Assembly (NCBI GenBank): GCA_905221605.1
Contig: CAJNDS010002173.1
Span: forward strand, 62,001-126,000
Origin: Symbiodinium natans
Taxonomy: Eukaryota; Sar; Dinophyceae; Suessiales; Symbiodiniaceae
DNA: 64,000 nt
Direction: 5' to 3'
Below the pieces are notes generated by a model. The model ran no database searches. It was not told the origin of the DNA and saw nothing but the letters and a program-made list of their open reading frames with translations. Positions 22,180 through 32,120 of this stretch are shown piece by piece (within the stretch, counting starts at the first letter, position 1; the number at the start of each line of letters is the position of its first letter). The position numbers and the translations under genes were made by a program.

Positions 22180-22749
22180 TTGGCCTGGAATGATCAGCGC
22201 AACAATAGCATCAATGTAGCAAGTAGTCATAAGAATACTTGGAATGAGAAGTACCAGGTTTTGCGGTGCGAAGTGCGTGTGGCCCTGAGATGCCCCACTA
22301 TAAGCCTGAGTGAGGCTCTGAAGCTCCAGGGAAACCCACACAGGAATCGGGCGATTCTGAGGAACTCGTGTTTTGCACACACGAGGTGGATTGCGATCTC
22401 TCGCCTTCGCCGCCGCCGACGGTTTGCCTGGGAGTTGTTGAAGAAACGCTGGCTTGAGGCTTGGGAACCCGGCGTAGGTAACAAAGAGATTCTTTCACCT
22501 GTTCTTGTGACGGCAGAAAGATGCGACGCGCACACTGATTGTCTGGAACTCAGGGCCCAAATAGCTCTACATAAAGCTCCAACTTGCAACTCAAAAGAAC
22601 CTGATAGAAATCTGCGACTCTTGATGCTAAGGCAGGAGACCCGGGACAAATGTCGCTTCTCAGCCCCCGACCCCCACCCCCAGCACTCCAACCGCCCCGA
22701 AGCTGGCCTGCCACCCCCCCCAGAAGCCAGAACCAAGGGCGCGGCTTGA
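22180..22749 (+). CDS. uncertain open reading, unknown protein
   Basis: A 189-codon plus-strand frame with acceptable composition (ISRLRRRRRFAWELLKKRWL; APTCNSKEPDRNLRLLMLRQ). The minus strand is also open across most of this interval, and a hydrophobic minus reading (LVLLIPSILMTTCYIDAIVA) overlaps. Since nearly all other exons are on the minus strand, this could be a shadow. Listed because of its length. Confidence 0.25.
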   Translation: MAWNDQRNNSINVASSHKNTWNEKYQVLRCEVRVALRCPTISLSEALKLQGNPHRNRAILRNSCFAHTRWIAISRLRRRRRFAWELLKKRWLEAWEPGVGNKEILSPVLVTAERCDAHTDCLELRAQIALHKAPTCNSKEPDRNLRLLMLRQETRDKCRFSAPDPHPQHSNRPEAGLPPPPEARTKGAA

Positions 22750-23460
22750 GGGACGAGCCCACTCATCCTGTTCAGCATGGGCAGGACGGTGAGTAGCGCA
22801 AACCTCTTTACACACCTTTACTTACACCGAGGACCCGGCCCTGGGGTCGTCTTCCAGGTGCATGGTGGACTCGGAGGGGTCCTGTGCGAAGCGAACTCGA
22901 GATCCCGAGGCCCTACGAGCTTGGGGGATGTCGCTGTAGGGGTTGAGGACCTTTGGAGGGTGCGAGTTCCCGGAAGTTCCCGTGCTGTCGCAGAGTGCTG
23001 GGTGGCCGACGATGCCGTAGATCTCTTTGTAAACCTCAAGGCGGACACACAGAGCAAGTCGCACGCAAATGCAGCAGGCTCCGCCTTGGCCAGTTCCTTG
23101 AGGGGCTCCTCGTACAGGGACCAGTCCTGGAGGCCACTAGGACCCACAGAGCCGCACCGGAAGTGGGGTTTTGCTGTGCGCGGGCTCGGGCTTTGGACAA
23201 CCGGACAACCCCAGCCCTGCGGTCCACTTCCACTTCGCCCGGCTTTGTGGAAGGAGCCTGGCGACGTCAGCTTGAAGATGGACGGACGCTCTGCGACGCC
23301 GAAAAACCGACAAAAAGGTCATGCCCATGGCACCGGCTGGAAAACGAAACTTGCCAGCAGAGCTAAGAACTGGGGCTCACCGCACTTTGGGAGTCGGGCT
23401 AGCCCGAATGGGGTGATGCGTGGTCGTCTAACCAGCACTTGAGGTTTCAAGACCAATTCA

Positions 23461-23525
23461 CAGAGCGCCTCCTGCTGGGGAGCTTCTGGCCGGGTCTCCT
23501 CTTTGGCCTGGCGCCCGGCTCCCCT
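23461..23525 (-). repeat. EAPQQEA module, unit 1 copy a
   Basis: 'cctcctgctggggagcttct' through 'ggcgcccggctcccc'. On the minus strand it reads GRQAKEETRPEAPQQEALCE. The same module forms the right-hand end of the whole tandem array (26826-26889). Confidence 0.75.
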
Positions 23526-23604
23526 ACCAACTTGGATTCAGTGCTACCCCGGTGCAAGAGGAGGGTTGCACCGATTCCAGATCCTGCAGCTGATGTCCGA
23601 AATC

Positions 23605-23670
23605 ACAGAGATCTGCAGTGCCTCCTGCTGGGGAGCCTCTGGCTGGGACTCGTCGTTAGCCTGGCGGCAG
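23605..23670 (-). repeat. EAPQQEA module, unit 1 copy b
   Basis: On the minus strand it reads CRQANDESQPEAPQQEALQI. In unit 2 the same module lacks exactly one codon (ANESQ instead of ANDESQ), which accounts for the whole length difference between units. Confidence 0.75.
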
Positions 23671-23920
23671 GCATGACGCTGACTGAAGCTTGAAAGCACG
23701 GCAAAGGTGTTGAACGAGCAAAGCCAAAAGCCCAAAGCCATCGTCTCGCGCCCCTGATGATTTAGAATCTGTTCAGCGGCAATGCCACCACCAGGACCAG
23801 GCTGATCACTGATAGCTCCTAATTTGCAAGCTCGTGACAGTATATGGCGAAACTGACATCTGAAGTCCGTCTCCCAATCCCAAACCTGCGCGGCAAGCCA
23901 ATACCTCAAATGCACAGCAG

Positions 23921-23975
23921 AGATCTGCGGAGCCTCCGGCTTGGGAGCCTCCGCCCGGGTCTCCTCTTGAGCCTT
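23921..23975 (-). repeat. EAPQQEA module, unit 1 copy c
   Basis: A diverged copy reading AQEETRAEAPKPEAPQIS on the minus strand, directly followed by the HLRYWLAAQVW reading. Confidence 0.7.
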
Positions 23976-24522
23976 GCAGAAAAAAACCTTAAACCAGCTC
24001 TAGAGCTCGGTTGAAGAGCACATACCATGTCAGACCCAGTCATACAAAATCACTACCGGCAATCTACACAGTCCCACCGGATATCTTTGAGCATGTTTGA
24101 CTTCGCTCCCTGAAAAAGACAGACATCTCGAATCAAGTCAATTGACCACGCAGCTCCTACCAGCCTACCAGTGCACCCCTGAGCCAGACTGCACCCCCAA
24201 ACCCTTAACGCACGGGACGACGCCCGCCGGCCCGCCGGCCTGTGTCGCCGGCTGCTTGCCTGGGGAGGTGGTTGCAGAGCGGGGGCTCATGAGGCTGGCA
24301 AGGAGGACAAAGTCATGGTGCACAGGGCCCTGCCTAAGAATTGCAACCCGCCCATAAGTCGAAGAACTGAAGGCATCGACTCCCCAACTTTGCCAGATCT
24401 GCCCCGAAACCCGGGGGTGCGACGTGGACGAGCCCACTCGTCCTGCTTCGCGTGCCGAGGGAAGTGCTTCGCTAGGCTTTGGGATGGGGGACTTGAAGCT
24501 CCAACCCAAAACCGTGTGCGGT

Positions 24523-26203
24523 CCCTGGGGTCGTCTTCCAGGTGCATGGTGGACTCGGAGGGGTCCTGTGCGAAGCGAACTCGAGATCCCGAGGCCCTAC
24601 GAGCTTGGGGGATGTCGCTGTAGGGGTTGAGGACCTTTGGAGGGTGCGAGTTCCCGGAAGTTCCCGTGCTGTCGCAGAGTGCTGGGTGGCCGACGATGCC
24701 GTAGATCTCTTTGTAAACCTCAAGGCGGACACACAGAGCAAGTCGCACGCAAATGCAGCAGGCTCCGCCTTGGCCAGTTCCTTGAGGGGCTCCTCGTACA
24801 GGGACCAGTCCTGGAGGCCACTAGGACCCACAGAGCCGCACCGGAAGTGGGGTTTTGCTGTGCGCGGGCTCGGGCTTTGGACAACCGGACAACCCCAGCC
24901 CTGCGGTCCACTTCCACTTCGCCCGGCTTTGTGGAAGGAGCCTGGCGACGTCAGCTTGAAGATGGACGGACGCTCTGCGACGCCGAAAAACCGACAAAAA
25001 GGTCATGCCCATGGCACCGGCTGGAAAACGAAACTTGCCAGCAGAGCTAAGAACTGGGGCTCACCGCACTTTGGGAGTCGGGCTAGCCCGAATGGGGTGA
25101 TGCGTGGTCGTCTAACCAGCACTTGAGGTTTCAAGACCAATTCACAGAGCGCCTCCTGCTGGGGAGCTTCTGGCCGGGTCTCCTCTTTGGCCTGGCGCCC
25201 GGCTCCCCTACCAACTTGGATTCAGTGCTACCCCGGTGCAAGAGGAGGGTTGCACCGATTCCAGATCCTGCAGCTGATGTCCGAAATCACAGAGATCTGC
25301 AGTGCCTCCTGCTGGGGAGCCTCTGGCTGGGACTCGTTAGCCTGGCGGCAGGCATGACGCTGACTGAAGCTTGAAAGCACGGCAAAGGTGTTGAACGAGC
25401 AACGCCAAGAGCCCAAAGCCATCGTCTCGCGCCCCTGATGATTTAGAATCTGTTCAGCGGCAATGCCACCACCAGGACCAGGCTGATTACTGATAGCTCC
25501 TAATTTGCAAGCTCGTGACAGTATATGGCGAAACTGACATCTGAAGTCCGTCTCCCAATCCCAAACCTGCGCGGCAAGCCAATACCTCAAATGCACAGCA
25601 GAGATCCGCGGAGCCTCCGGCTTGGGAGCCTCCGCCCGGGTCTCCTCTTGAGCCTTGCAGAAAAAATCCTTAAACCAGCTCTAGAGCTCGGTTGAAGAGC
25701 ACATACCATGTCAGACCCAGTCATACAAAATCACTACCGGCAATCTACACAGTCCCACCGGATATCTTTGAGCATGTTTGACTTCGCTCCCTGAAAAAGA
25801 CAGACATCTCGAATCAAGTCAATTGACCACGCAGCTCCTACCAGCCTACCAGTGCACCCCTGAGCCAGACTGCACCCCCAAACCCTTAACGCACGGGACG
25901 ACGCCCGCCGGCCCGCCGGCCTGTGTCGCCGGCTGCTTGCCTGGGGAGGTGGTTGCAGAGCGGGGGCTCATGAGGCTGGCAAGGAGGACAAAGTCATGGT
26001 GCACAGGGCCCTGCCTAAGAATTGCAACCCGCCCATAAGTCGAAGAACTGAAGGCATCGACTCCCCAACTTTGCCAGATCTGCCCCGAAACCCGGGGGTG
26101 CGACGTGGACGAGCCCACTCGTCCTGCTTCGCGTGCCGAGGGAAGTGCTTCGCTAGGCTTTGGGATGGGGGACTTGAAGCTCCAACCCAAAACCGTGTGC
26201 GGT
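24523..26203. repeat. tandem unit 2 (1681 bp)
   Basis: Nearly identical to unit 1 by eye: one 3-base in-frame deletion and only a handful of substitutions (for example caaagccaaaagc/caacgccaagagc and gatcactga/gattactga). The duplication is therefore recent. It contains the same three EAPQQEA modules (about 25145, 25289 and 25602). Confidence 0.9.
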
Positions 26204-26889
26204 CCCTGGGGTCGTCTTCCAGGTGCATGGTGGACTCGGAGGGGTCCTGTGCGAAGCGAACTCGAGATCCCGAGGCCCTACGAGCTTGGGGGATGTCGCT
26301 GTAGGGGTTGAGGACCTTTGGAGGGTGCGAGTTCCCGGAAGTTCCCGTGCTGTCGCAGAGTGCTGGGTGGCCGACGATGCCGTAGATCTCTTTGTAAACC
26401 TCAAGGCGGACACACAGAGCAAGTCGCACGCAAATGCAGCAGGCTCCGCCTTGGCCAGTTCCTTGAGGGGCTCCTCGTACAGGGACCAGTCCTGGAGGCC
26501 ACTAGGACCCACAGAGCCGCACCGGAAGTGGGGTTTTGCTGTGCGCGGGCTCGGGCTTTGGACAACCGGACAACCCCAGCCCTGCGGTCCACTTCCACTT
26601 CGCCCGGCTTTGTGGAAGGAGCCTGGCGACGTCAGCTTGAAGATGGACGGACGCTCTGCGACGCCGAAAAACCGACAAAAAGGTCATGCCCATGGCACCG
26701 GCTGGAAAACCAAACTTGCCAGCAGAGCTAAGAACTGGGGCTCACCGCACTTTGGGAGTCGGGCTAGCCCGAATGGGGTGATGCGTGGTCGTCTAACCAG
26801 CACTTGAGGTTTCAAGACCAATTCACAGAGCGCCTCCTGCTGGGGAGCTTCTGGCCGGGTCTCCTCTTTGGCCTGGCGCCCGGCTCCCC
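26204..26889. repeat. tandem unit 3, partial (686 bp)
   Basis: Matches units 1 and 2 from their first base to the end of EAPQQEA module a, where similarity stops sharply ('ggctcccc' then unrelated 'gaacatgg'). One substitution noted (ctggaaaacc for ctggaaaacg). The breakpoint coincides with the module end. Confidence 0.9.
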
Positions 26890-27098
26890 GAACATGGCTT
26901 GAGTGTGGAGGGTGGGGTTCCTGTGATGTTTGCATGACGATAACTGAAGATTTTGAGCTTCTTGTGTGAAAGCCAGAAGCCCGCCCCATTGACCACCCTG
27001 CCAAGTGGAAGAAGTGGGAGGCGTCACACCAGTGGCAGCCGCCGGCACCCTAAGCCCCTACGTCCCCCCAACCTTCAGCATGCGACAAAGCCCAGAGA

Positions 27099-27145
27099 GG
27101 CCTGCTGGGGAGCCTCCTCCTCCGTCTCATCCTGGTCCTTCGGCT
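27099..27145 (-). repeat. EAPQQEA-like module downstream of the array
   Basis: 'ctgctggggagcctcctcctc' resembles the module core and reads EEEAPQQA on the minus strand. Partial and diverged. Confidence 0.5.
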
Positions 27146-27149
27146 TCGA

Positions 27150-27873
27150 AGTGCATTGCAAACCCTCACAGTCTTCAACCTTTCAAGCCCTGCCAAGATG
27201 GAGCCCACAACGAAGCCAAGGATTCCGATGTGGGATAAGGACGTGCCGGCAACGAGAGCCGAAGAAACAATGCTGCTTCCGGACAGTTGCACCAACACGG
27301 CATGTCAGCGCCACAGCCGCGCCAGCATGACAGGACACATTCTCACATAATCTCACATCTACAAATACCCCACAGAAGCCTGGAGCGACTCCAGCCCCAA
27401 GCCATCTCTACGCCGCAGAGCCTGGGTCTCGATAGGGCCAACCCTGAAAAGAACCTAAGGCACCCAAACTCCAAAAAACTGCTGCCAATCCCGAATCTCA
27501 CTTGCGGGCCTCGACGGGCTGAAGCCTTGAGGCGGCCTTGGCCAGCTTCATTACACCTTGGAGCGCTTTGAGAGTCGACTCTCTTCTTGGCAGCGACTGC
27601 CGAGGGTTGTTGAAGCGCTCTGGGCCGGGAAGGGGGCCTCAGTCTTGGGGCTTCAGGACCCCGATTGTCAGTGGAGAAGTCGGGAAGAGAAGGCTTCTTA
27701 AGACTTCGTCGAGATCACGTCTTCATGGATACCGTTTTGGAATAAGCGACTCAAAAAACTCAGCAGTCATCCAATTTGGGAACAGGCTGCGAGCTCAGCT
27801 CTGCCCCCTTCCCATATGTCCATATGTTGATCCGTTGATTGATATGCCACTCAACAAGACCAGGCCGTGACAC
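27150..27873. other. no supported gene
   Basis: Probably intergenic or intronic. I see no exon with splice support in this stretch. Confidence 0.35.
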
Positions 27874-28214
27874 CTGGTTGTAAGTAAGCAAATATGGATG
27901 TCCTCTTTGTCAGATGGTCTCTGCTTGCGGTCGACTGTGGACCGTGTGGACTCGCAACGAAGAGTGCCCCCTAGCCGGGGGGCCCGACGCGGCACGGACA
28001 TCCGTGTGGACATCTCGAGGCCCATGTCGTAGGCAAACTCGATGTCCTGTTTGGAGGATCTTGCTTGTGTCCAGTGGAAAATCAACCCAATTCAGAAACT
28101 CGCAGCCTCTGCCCAAGGCATGCTTGCCCGATGCGGGCATCCCCCCCCACTCCCCGGCATTTTGCCAGGCTGCACCGAGGTTCGTGCGTACTCTTCCTCT
28201 TCATGGGCTTCCAT
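27874..28214 (-). CDS. probable coding segment with frame changes, unknown protein
   Basis: Three successive minus-strand readings look like one protein. From an ATG at 28214: MEAHEEEEYARTSVQPGKMP; after an 8-G run, SGKHALGRGCEFLNWVDFPL and DTSKILQ; after 28046, DIEFAYDMGLEMSTRMSVPR up to KEDIHICLLTTRCHG, meeting a possible donor GTGTCA at 27873. The first shift needs one extra G in the homopolymer. The second may be a frameshift, or 'caaacag' at 28047 may be an acceptor. It is either a pseudogene, a sequencing error in the G run, or exons separated by very short introns. No domain recognised. Confidence 0.45.
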
Positions 28215-28421
28215 CTCACTCCTGCTCAGCGAGGCCTAAAGGTCACTGCTGGCCAGGGTTCCTGCCGCGTTCTTAGGGTGGGGAGGGCTTTAATGCTTAA
28301 TGCCCCCCCAAACACCTTCCCATCAAGTCACGAGGCCCCCAAACACGATGTGAGCACAGAAATCTCTCCACTCTCTCCAGTCTCAGTGCCATTTACCCCT
28401 AACTAGTGAGCAGTGCCCCGG

Positions 28422-28445
28422 CCCCCCCCCCCCCCCCCCCCCCCC
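28422..28445. repeat. poly-C run (24)
   Basis: Uninterrupted C run on the plus strand, immediately downstream (in the minus sense) of the exon at 28448-28545. Confidence 0.95.
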
Positions 28446-28447
28446 AC

Positions 28448-28545
28448 CCTTTCCAGGCCGACTCCTTCTGTGCACAGGACTTGCTTGGGGCAACATTCGG
28501 GGACTCAATGGTGTCGAAGTTGCGCAGCTTCTGGGCGCGGAGCCT
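28448..28545 (-). CDS. candidate exon upstream of the 27.9-28.2 kb segment
   Basis: Acceptor AG at 28546-28547 ('catgctccgcag') opens RLRAQKLRNFDTIESPNVAP, then SKSCAQKESAWK, reaching a GT at 28447. A basic helix followed by a Ser/Lys-rich linker. It probably belongs to the same gene as 27874-28214. The donor context is poly-G, which is unusual. Confidence 0.45.
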
Positions 28546-28559
28546 CTGCGGAGCATGGA

Positions 28560-30297
28560 ATTATACAACAGCGTTGCTTCTCCCGCTATAGTCCCCAAAA
28601 CTATTTAGCCAGGGTTCCATACTTAAGAGAATATCATGGGTTCCCCTTCTTCCCCTCCTTTTCTGCCCGCCTTTAATAACCTAACTTAGGCTTAATCATC
28701 CGTAAGTAGCCTGAAGTATGGGGAAAACCTAGGGGAGTACAAAGGGGTAGTAGGGTAACCCATGAAAATAGTGAGAGATTTACCACCTTCATGTCCAAAC
28801 TGGTACCCACCTCTGGACCGAACCTCTATGTCTTGCAAGGCCTCCTGTCGGGGCCCTAACCTGAGGGTGCTGCGAAGAAACTCAAACACAGTACATACAT
28901 ATTTGCATCTATATCTGCATACATACATACAGACAGACATACATATATGTCTTTGCTACCTTATGAAAAACCAAATGCTAAACATAAAGAAATAACATAC
29001 ATACACAGTATACATTTCGCACGGCTTCCTTGTTCTTGTAACTTGGCTTAAGTTCCTCAACCGCAGTCCAATCTTCAACCAAACATCAAGATCCGCATGC
29101 CATCGTAATGGGGTGGATCTAGTAAACTACTTGGTAGGCCTTTTTTTAGTACTGGTACCCTAAACAGGCCCTAAACCATAAACAATACATTATAGAAGAG
29201 ACCCCAAGTCAAGCCCCGCCTCTCCAACACTCAAAATTGGGTTTCAAGGTTGCCAGTAGCCGTGCTGGAGAACCCCTCCCCTCCCCCTCCTCCCGAAACC
29301 CGGCGCCTGCCACAGGGGGTGTTAGCTTCGGCGGGCGCGGCGGGAGGAGCGTGCCTCGAAGGAAGTCTGCTGGCAGGGGAAGGGTTTGCACTTCAGGTTT
29401 CAGATTTGGCATGGTTCTCGGGTCGATTGTGCTAAGCCTACGTGACTTTTGCGCGCGCATTCGCATGCTCTTGCATGTCTTTGCGTGCAGGACTGCGGCA
29501 TCCTGTACCCTTCTCTCCAATCCCTGTGCCTGAATCTGGGACTGGCAACGGCATTCACTTGCCGTCTAGTAAAGCAGTGTACACGTCACCTTCCGCGCGA
29601 ACTGAGTTTGTGGTAAGTTTGGTCGGGCTTTGGGCGTGGGCTGCTTCGAGCCGGCGGCAAGCACGAACCAGGACGCTTTACACACCAGGTAGCCTCGAAC
29701 CCGACACCGCTGGACGGTCCCTGGGTGACCGACCGGACCATCGGTCGAAACATAAGAGCCGCAAGAAAGTCAGCCCCTCGAACCCGAGAGTCGCAATCTA
29801 AATCCTCCAGCCCAAACCTCCAAGGTTTTTTTAGGCTCCCCGAAGCCATAGAAGCACTGGAGCTTGGCTTGGAGCATTGTGAGCTTGAGGAGCTGGACGA
29901 GCTGGAGGAAGGCTGGTTGCAGCCATTGGCCTTGTGGCTGTTGCGCGTCTCTCTCGCATGAGACCCAAACTTAAGTTGTCACAACATGATGCTTGAGTTA
30001 CAGAGATATGGTAATCAACACGGTTTCCTCATTCTTCTGGTCGTTTCAGGCGCCAGAAAAGTCTAGTACATGGGCGTGAGGTCCGGAGAGTCTTGCAGGG
30101 CTGCGTGTGCCTTTAAGGGGGTTTCGGGACTCAGGTGCTGACGTGGGCAACGGGTGGGCAACGTGAGGCTACGAACCGACCAGGTTGCCAGACTCACATG
30201 GTTAAAGGTCCGAAGTATGCCTCAAAAATTCCCGAGTCCCCGGCGAAAACAACCCCTCAGCATGTCTTCTCATGCCCCACTTTTTTGCATGTGCCCT
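28560..30297. other. no supported gene; ACAT microsatellite
   Basis: An AT-richer stretch (28600-29200) holds an (ACAT/ACAG)n array at 28913-28945. A plus-strand acidic reading near 29850-29925 (LELGLEHCELEELDELEEGW) may be a simple-sequence artefact. No splice-supported exon. Confidence 0.4.
28913..28945. repeat. (ACAT)n/(ACAG)n microsatellite
   Basis: Interrupted tetranucleotide array: repeated 'catacatacatacagacagac'-type units. Confidence 0.85.
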
Positions 30298-30372
30298 CTA
30301 GTTGCGCAGAGGACACCCAAAACAACTGCTTCGGTTCAGGGCCTCGTCAAGCAAACGGCGCAGTTCAGCTTC
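30298..30372 (-). CDS. last exon of a coiled-coil protein gene (candidate)
   Basis: After an AGAG acceptor (30373-30376) exactly 25 codons read EAELRRLLDEALNRSS, then CFGCPLRN and TAG. It continues in phase from the exon at 30414-30507, giving EYTEEAAKAQ joined to EAELRRLL, a coherent charged coiled coil. The intron between them would be only 41 bases, with a C run inside. Confidence 0.5.
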   Translation of the reverse strand, partial: EAELRRLLDEALNRSSCFGCPLRN

Positions 30373-30413
30373 CTCTGCGAGATTTCAGAGAGGGGATCGG
30401 GGGGGGGACAAAC

Positions 30414-30507
30414 CTGAGCTTTTGCGGCTTCTTCCGTGTACTCTCCAAAGCTCTCTTCAGAGCTCTTCAGTTTGGCCCTCTCGGGGCGAAGGCTCTTTCG
30501 AGTACTG
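30414..30507 (-). CDS. coiled-coil exon (candidate)
   Basis: Reads SLRPERAKLKSSEESFGEYT and EEAAKAQ, ending at a donor GTTTGT (30413-30408). The acceptor 'attaccgcag' lies at 30508-30509. Same gene as 30298-30372, inferred from phase and continuity of the coiled coil. Confidence 0.5.
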
Positions 30508-30601
30508 CGGTAATTTGAGGCGGTGCGCTTGCCTTGGTCAGGAAGACTGGAAATGCAGCAGCTGGAATGGGCACACTGACTCACTTAAGCAGTTGTGCTC
30601 G

Positions 30602-30712
30602 CTAAGTAGCCTCAGCCGTGTTTGGCGAGCTTGTCTCGGATTTATCAAGGTGTTCAGGGCTGTCCTCGGCAAGCTGCGCGCTCAGCTCTTGGCGAAGGGT
30701 GCTCACGCTGGC
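30602..30712 (-). CDS. upstream coiled-coil exon (candidate)
   Basis: After acceptor 'cttggcag' (30713-30714) the frame reads ASVSTLRQELSAQLAEDSPE, HLDKSETSSPNTAEAT and then TAG. The helical start (LRQELSAQL) fits the coiled-coil gene just downstream. If it belongs there, the true exon must end before the TAG, perhaps near 'cttgccgag'. Confidence 0.4.
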   Translation of the reverse strand, partial: ASVSTLRQELSAQLAEDSPEHLDKSETSSPNTAEAT

Positions 30713-31561
30713 CTGCCAAGCGGGCGGGCTTACGTGATATTCACTGCATCTTATGCTGCTTCTTCGGGCTTCACTATCTGACGGCGCGTCTACATTAGTC
30801 TGATGTTTGCAGCTGCCCCTGTTTTGGTTGGCTCCTTCCGGGTGTTAAGTGAAGTCCAGAATCATGCGAAGTCCTTTTTCTGTTGCTACGGCTGACCGTG
30901 GTGAGAAGCTCCATCCCAGCACCGAGCCCTCTGCACCCTTCACAAGTCTCCGCACAAAAACCGAAAGACCTCGAGCAGCTTGTTCGGGCCCGTCAGCTCA
31001 AACCCCCCAGGAAAAAAACAAAAACCCTGACCATCTTGAAGCCCCCTCCTTACCCCCTTCCCCCCTCCTCCCCCCCGCCTGCAGCGACGTGCGCTGGGCG
31101 CGGAGCTCCGAAAGTTGTTCCTGGGGCTCGGGGATTCAGAGTCGAGGCTTCGGATTCAGGGTTGGCTGATGAAGGCCCGTGAGGATGTCACACTGGTTCA
31201 GTGATGCACGGTCTCCATTTGGATTGGGGGAGTTCTCCACCTCCTGGACAGCGCTCTCTAGCCAAGGCTTTGGGTTGCGCCCCTCGCCTCACCTCTGTCC
31301 CGCATATGCTTTTGGCAGGCTACCCCATGTCTTCTTCACCCGGCTTCCAGGTGTGTAACGGTGTAAGCCGCTGTCAACGGGCAACGCCCTTTTGCAGCGT
31401 GCCGGTCGCGACTTCCCAGTCCGAACAAAGTCCGAACAGGCGAACTCGAAGGGATGCCGCGGTGCTGTCATGAGAGCCTACGGCAACTTTTTCTAGAGCT
31501 TCGACCTCGATCTCGGAGCCCGCGCACGGCGCCTACATTTCAACCCATGCCCTTTGCCGCT

Positions 31562-31858
31562 TCAGCCGCCTTGCTGCTGCGCGCACCTCTTAACTCTTAA
31601 CTCCCTTCGGTGTTTAAGCCGCACCGACGGAAAAGCAGAAGCAATGGCGAGCTCAGTCCCCGGCTGTGAGGTCGGTGACGTCTCCGTGGAGGATTGAAAG
31701 CTGTCGCGCGGAAGGAGCAAACGTGGGGAACTCTGTGGGGACTCTGAAAACTCTGAAGGGCTGCAGCGGGGAGGATGGGCGTCAGGTCTTGGTGCTGGGG
31801 TCGCTCTTGGGCCCGTCTTGAGCATTCTCGAGGTTTGGGGACTTGGTGTGGGCCTTGA
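31562..31858 (-). CDS. candidate Ser/Pro-rich exon
   Basis: Minus-strand reading with CSPSEFSESPQSSPRLLLPR, SFQSSTETSPTSQPGTELAI and a basic end (KHRRELRVKRCAQQQGG). It looks like a disordered, possibly phosphorylated region. A C-rich telomere-like tract lies upstream in the minus sense (32062-32120). No domain. Confidence 0.35.
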   Translation of the reverse strand, partial: SRPTPSPQTSRMLKTGPRATPAPRPDAHPPRCSPSEFSESPQSSPRLLLPRDSFQSSTETSPTSQPGTELAIASAFPSVRLKHRRELRVKRCAQQQGG

Positions 31859-32061
31859 AGACGGTGCCAAGGGCGCAAGGCGTGTGGACGATACAAGTAG
31901 ATATTTACATAGAGCCATACCCCCTAACTTTCCTAAGCCCCAAACCCTACAGAGTTCGAACTAACCGGGCCCCTATATGGCGTTGCTCCGGGCTTTCAGC
32001 GGCGCGTGTCTCCTTGACCCCAAGCTTCGAACATGAGGTGCATCCCCTTCTTGTCGTCAGC

Positions 32062-32120
32062 AGTTAGGGTTTAGGGTGGGTTTAGGTTCTGTTGGGTTTC
32101 AGGGTATAGGGTCTAGGGAA
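32062..32120. repeat. interstitial telomere-like repeat (G-rich on plus)
   Basis: 'gttagggtttagggtgggtt' and further TTTAGGG variants on the plus strand. Confidence 0.75.

Larger units (their letters stand above)
22839..24522. repeat. tandem unit 1 (1684 bp) of a duplicated gene fragment
   Basis: First copy of a direct tandem repeat. It begins at 'ccctggggtcgtcttcc' and is followed without spacer by unit 2. Minus-strand protein-like segments inside it are LQDWSLYEEPLKELAKAEPA followed by EVYKEIYGIVGHPALCDS and PPKVLNPYSDIPQARRAS, MTFLSVFRRRRASVHLQADV, and HLRYWLAAQVWDWETDF. The first two are joined only by a frame change, identical in all copies. This looks like part of a minus-strand gene. 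No domain recognised. Confidence 0.9.

Noticed and set aside
22227-22778. 183-codon minus-strand frame
   Set aside because: Arg/Ser/Phe-rich and opposite an equally open plus frame. Neither is certain; the plus reading was kept at low confidence.
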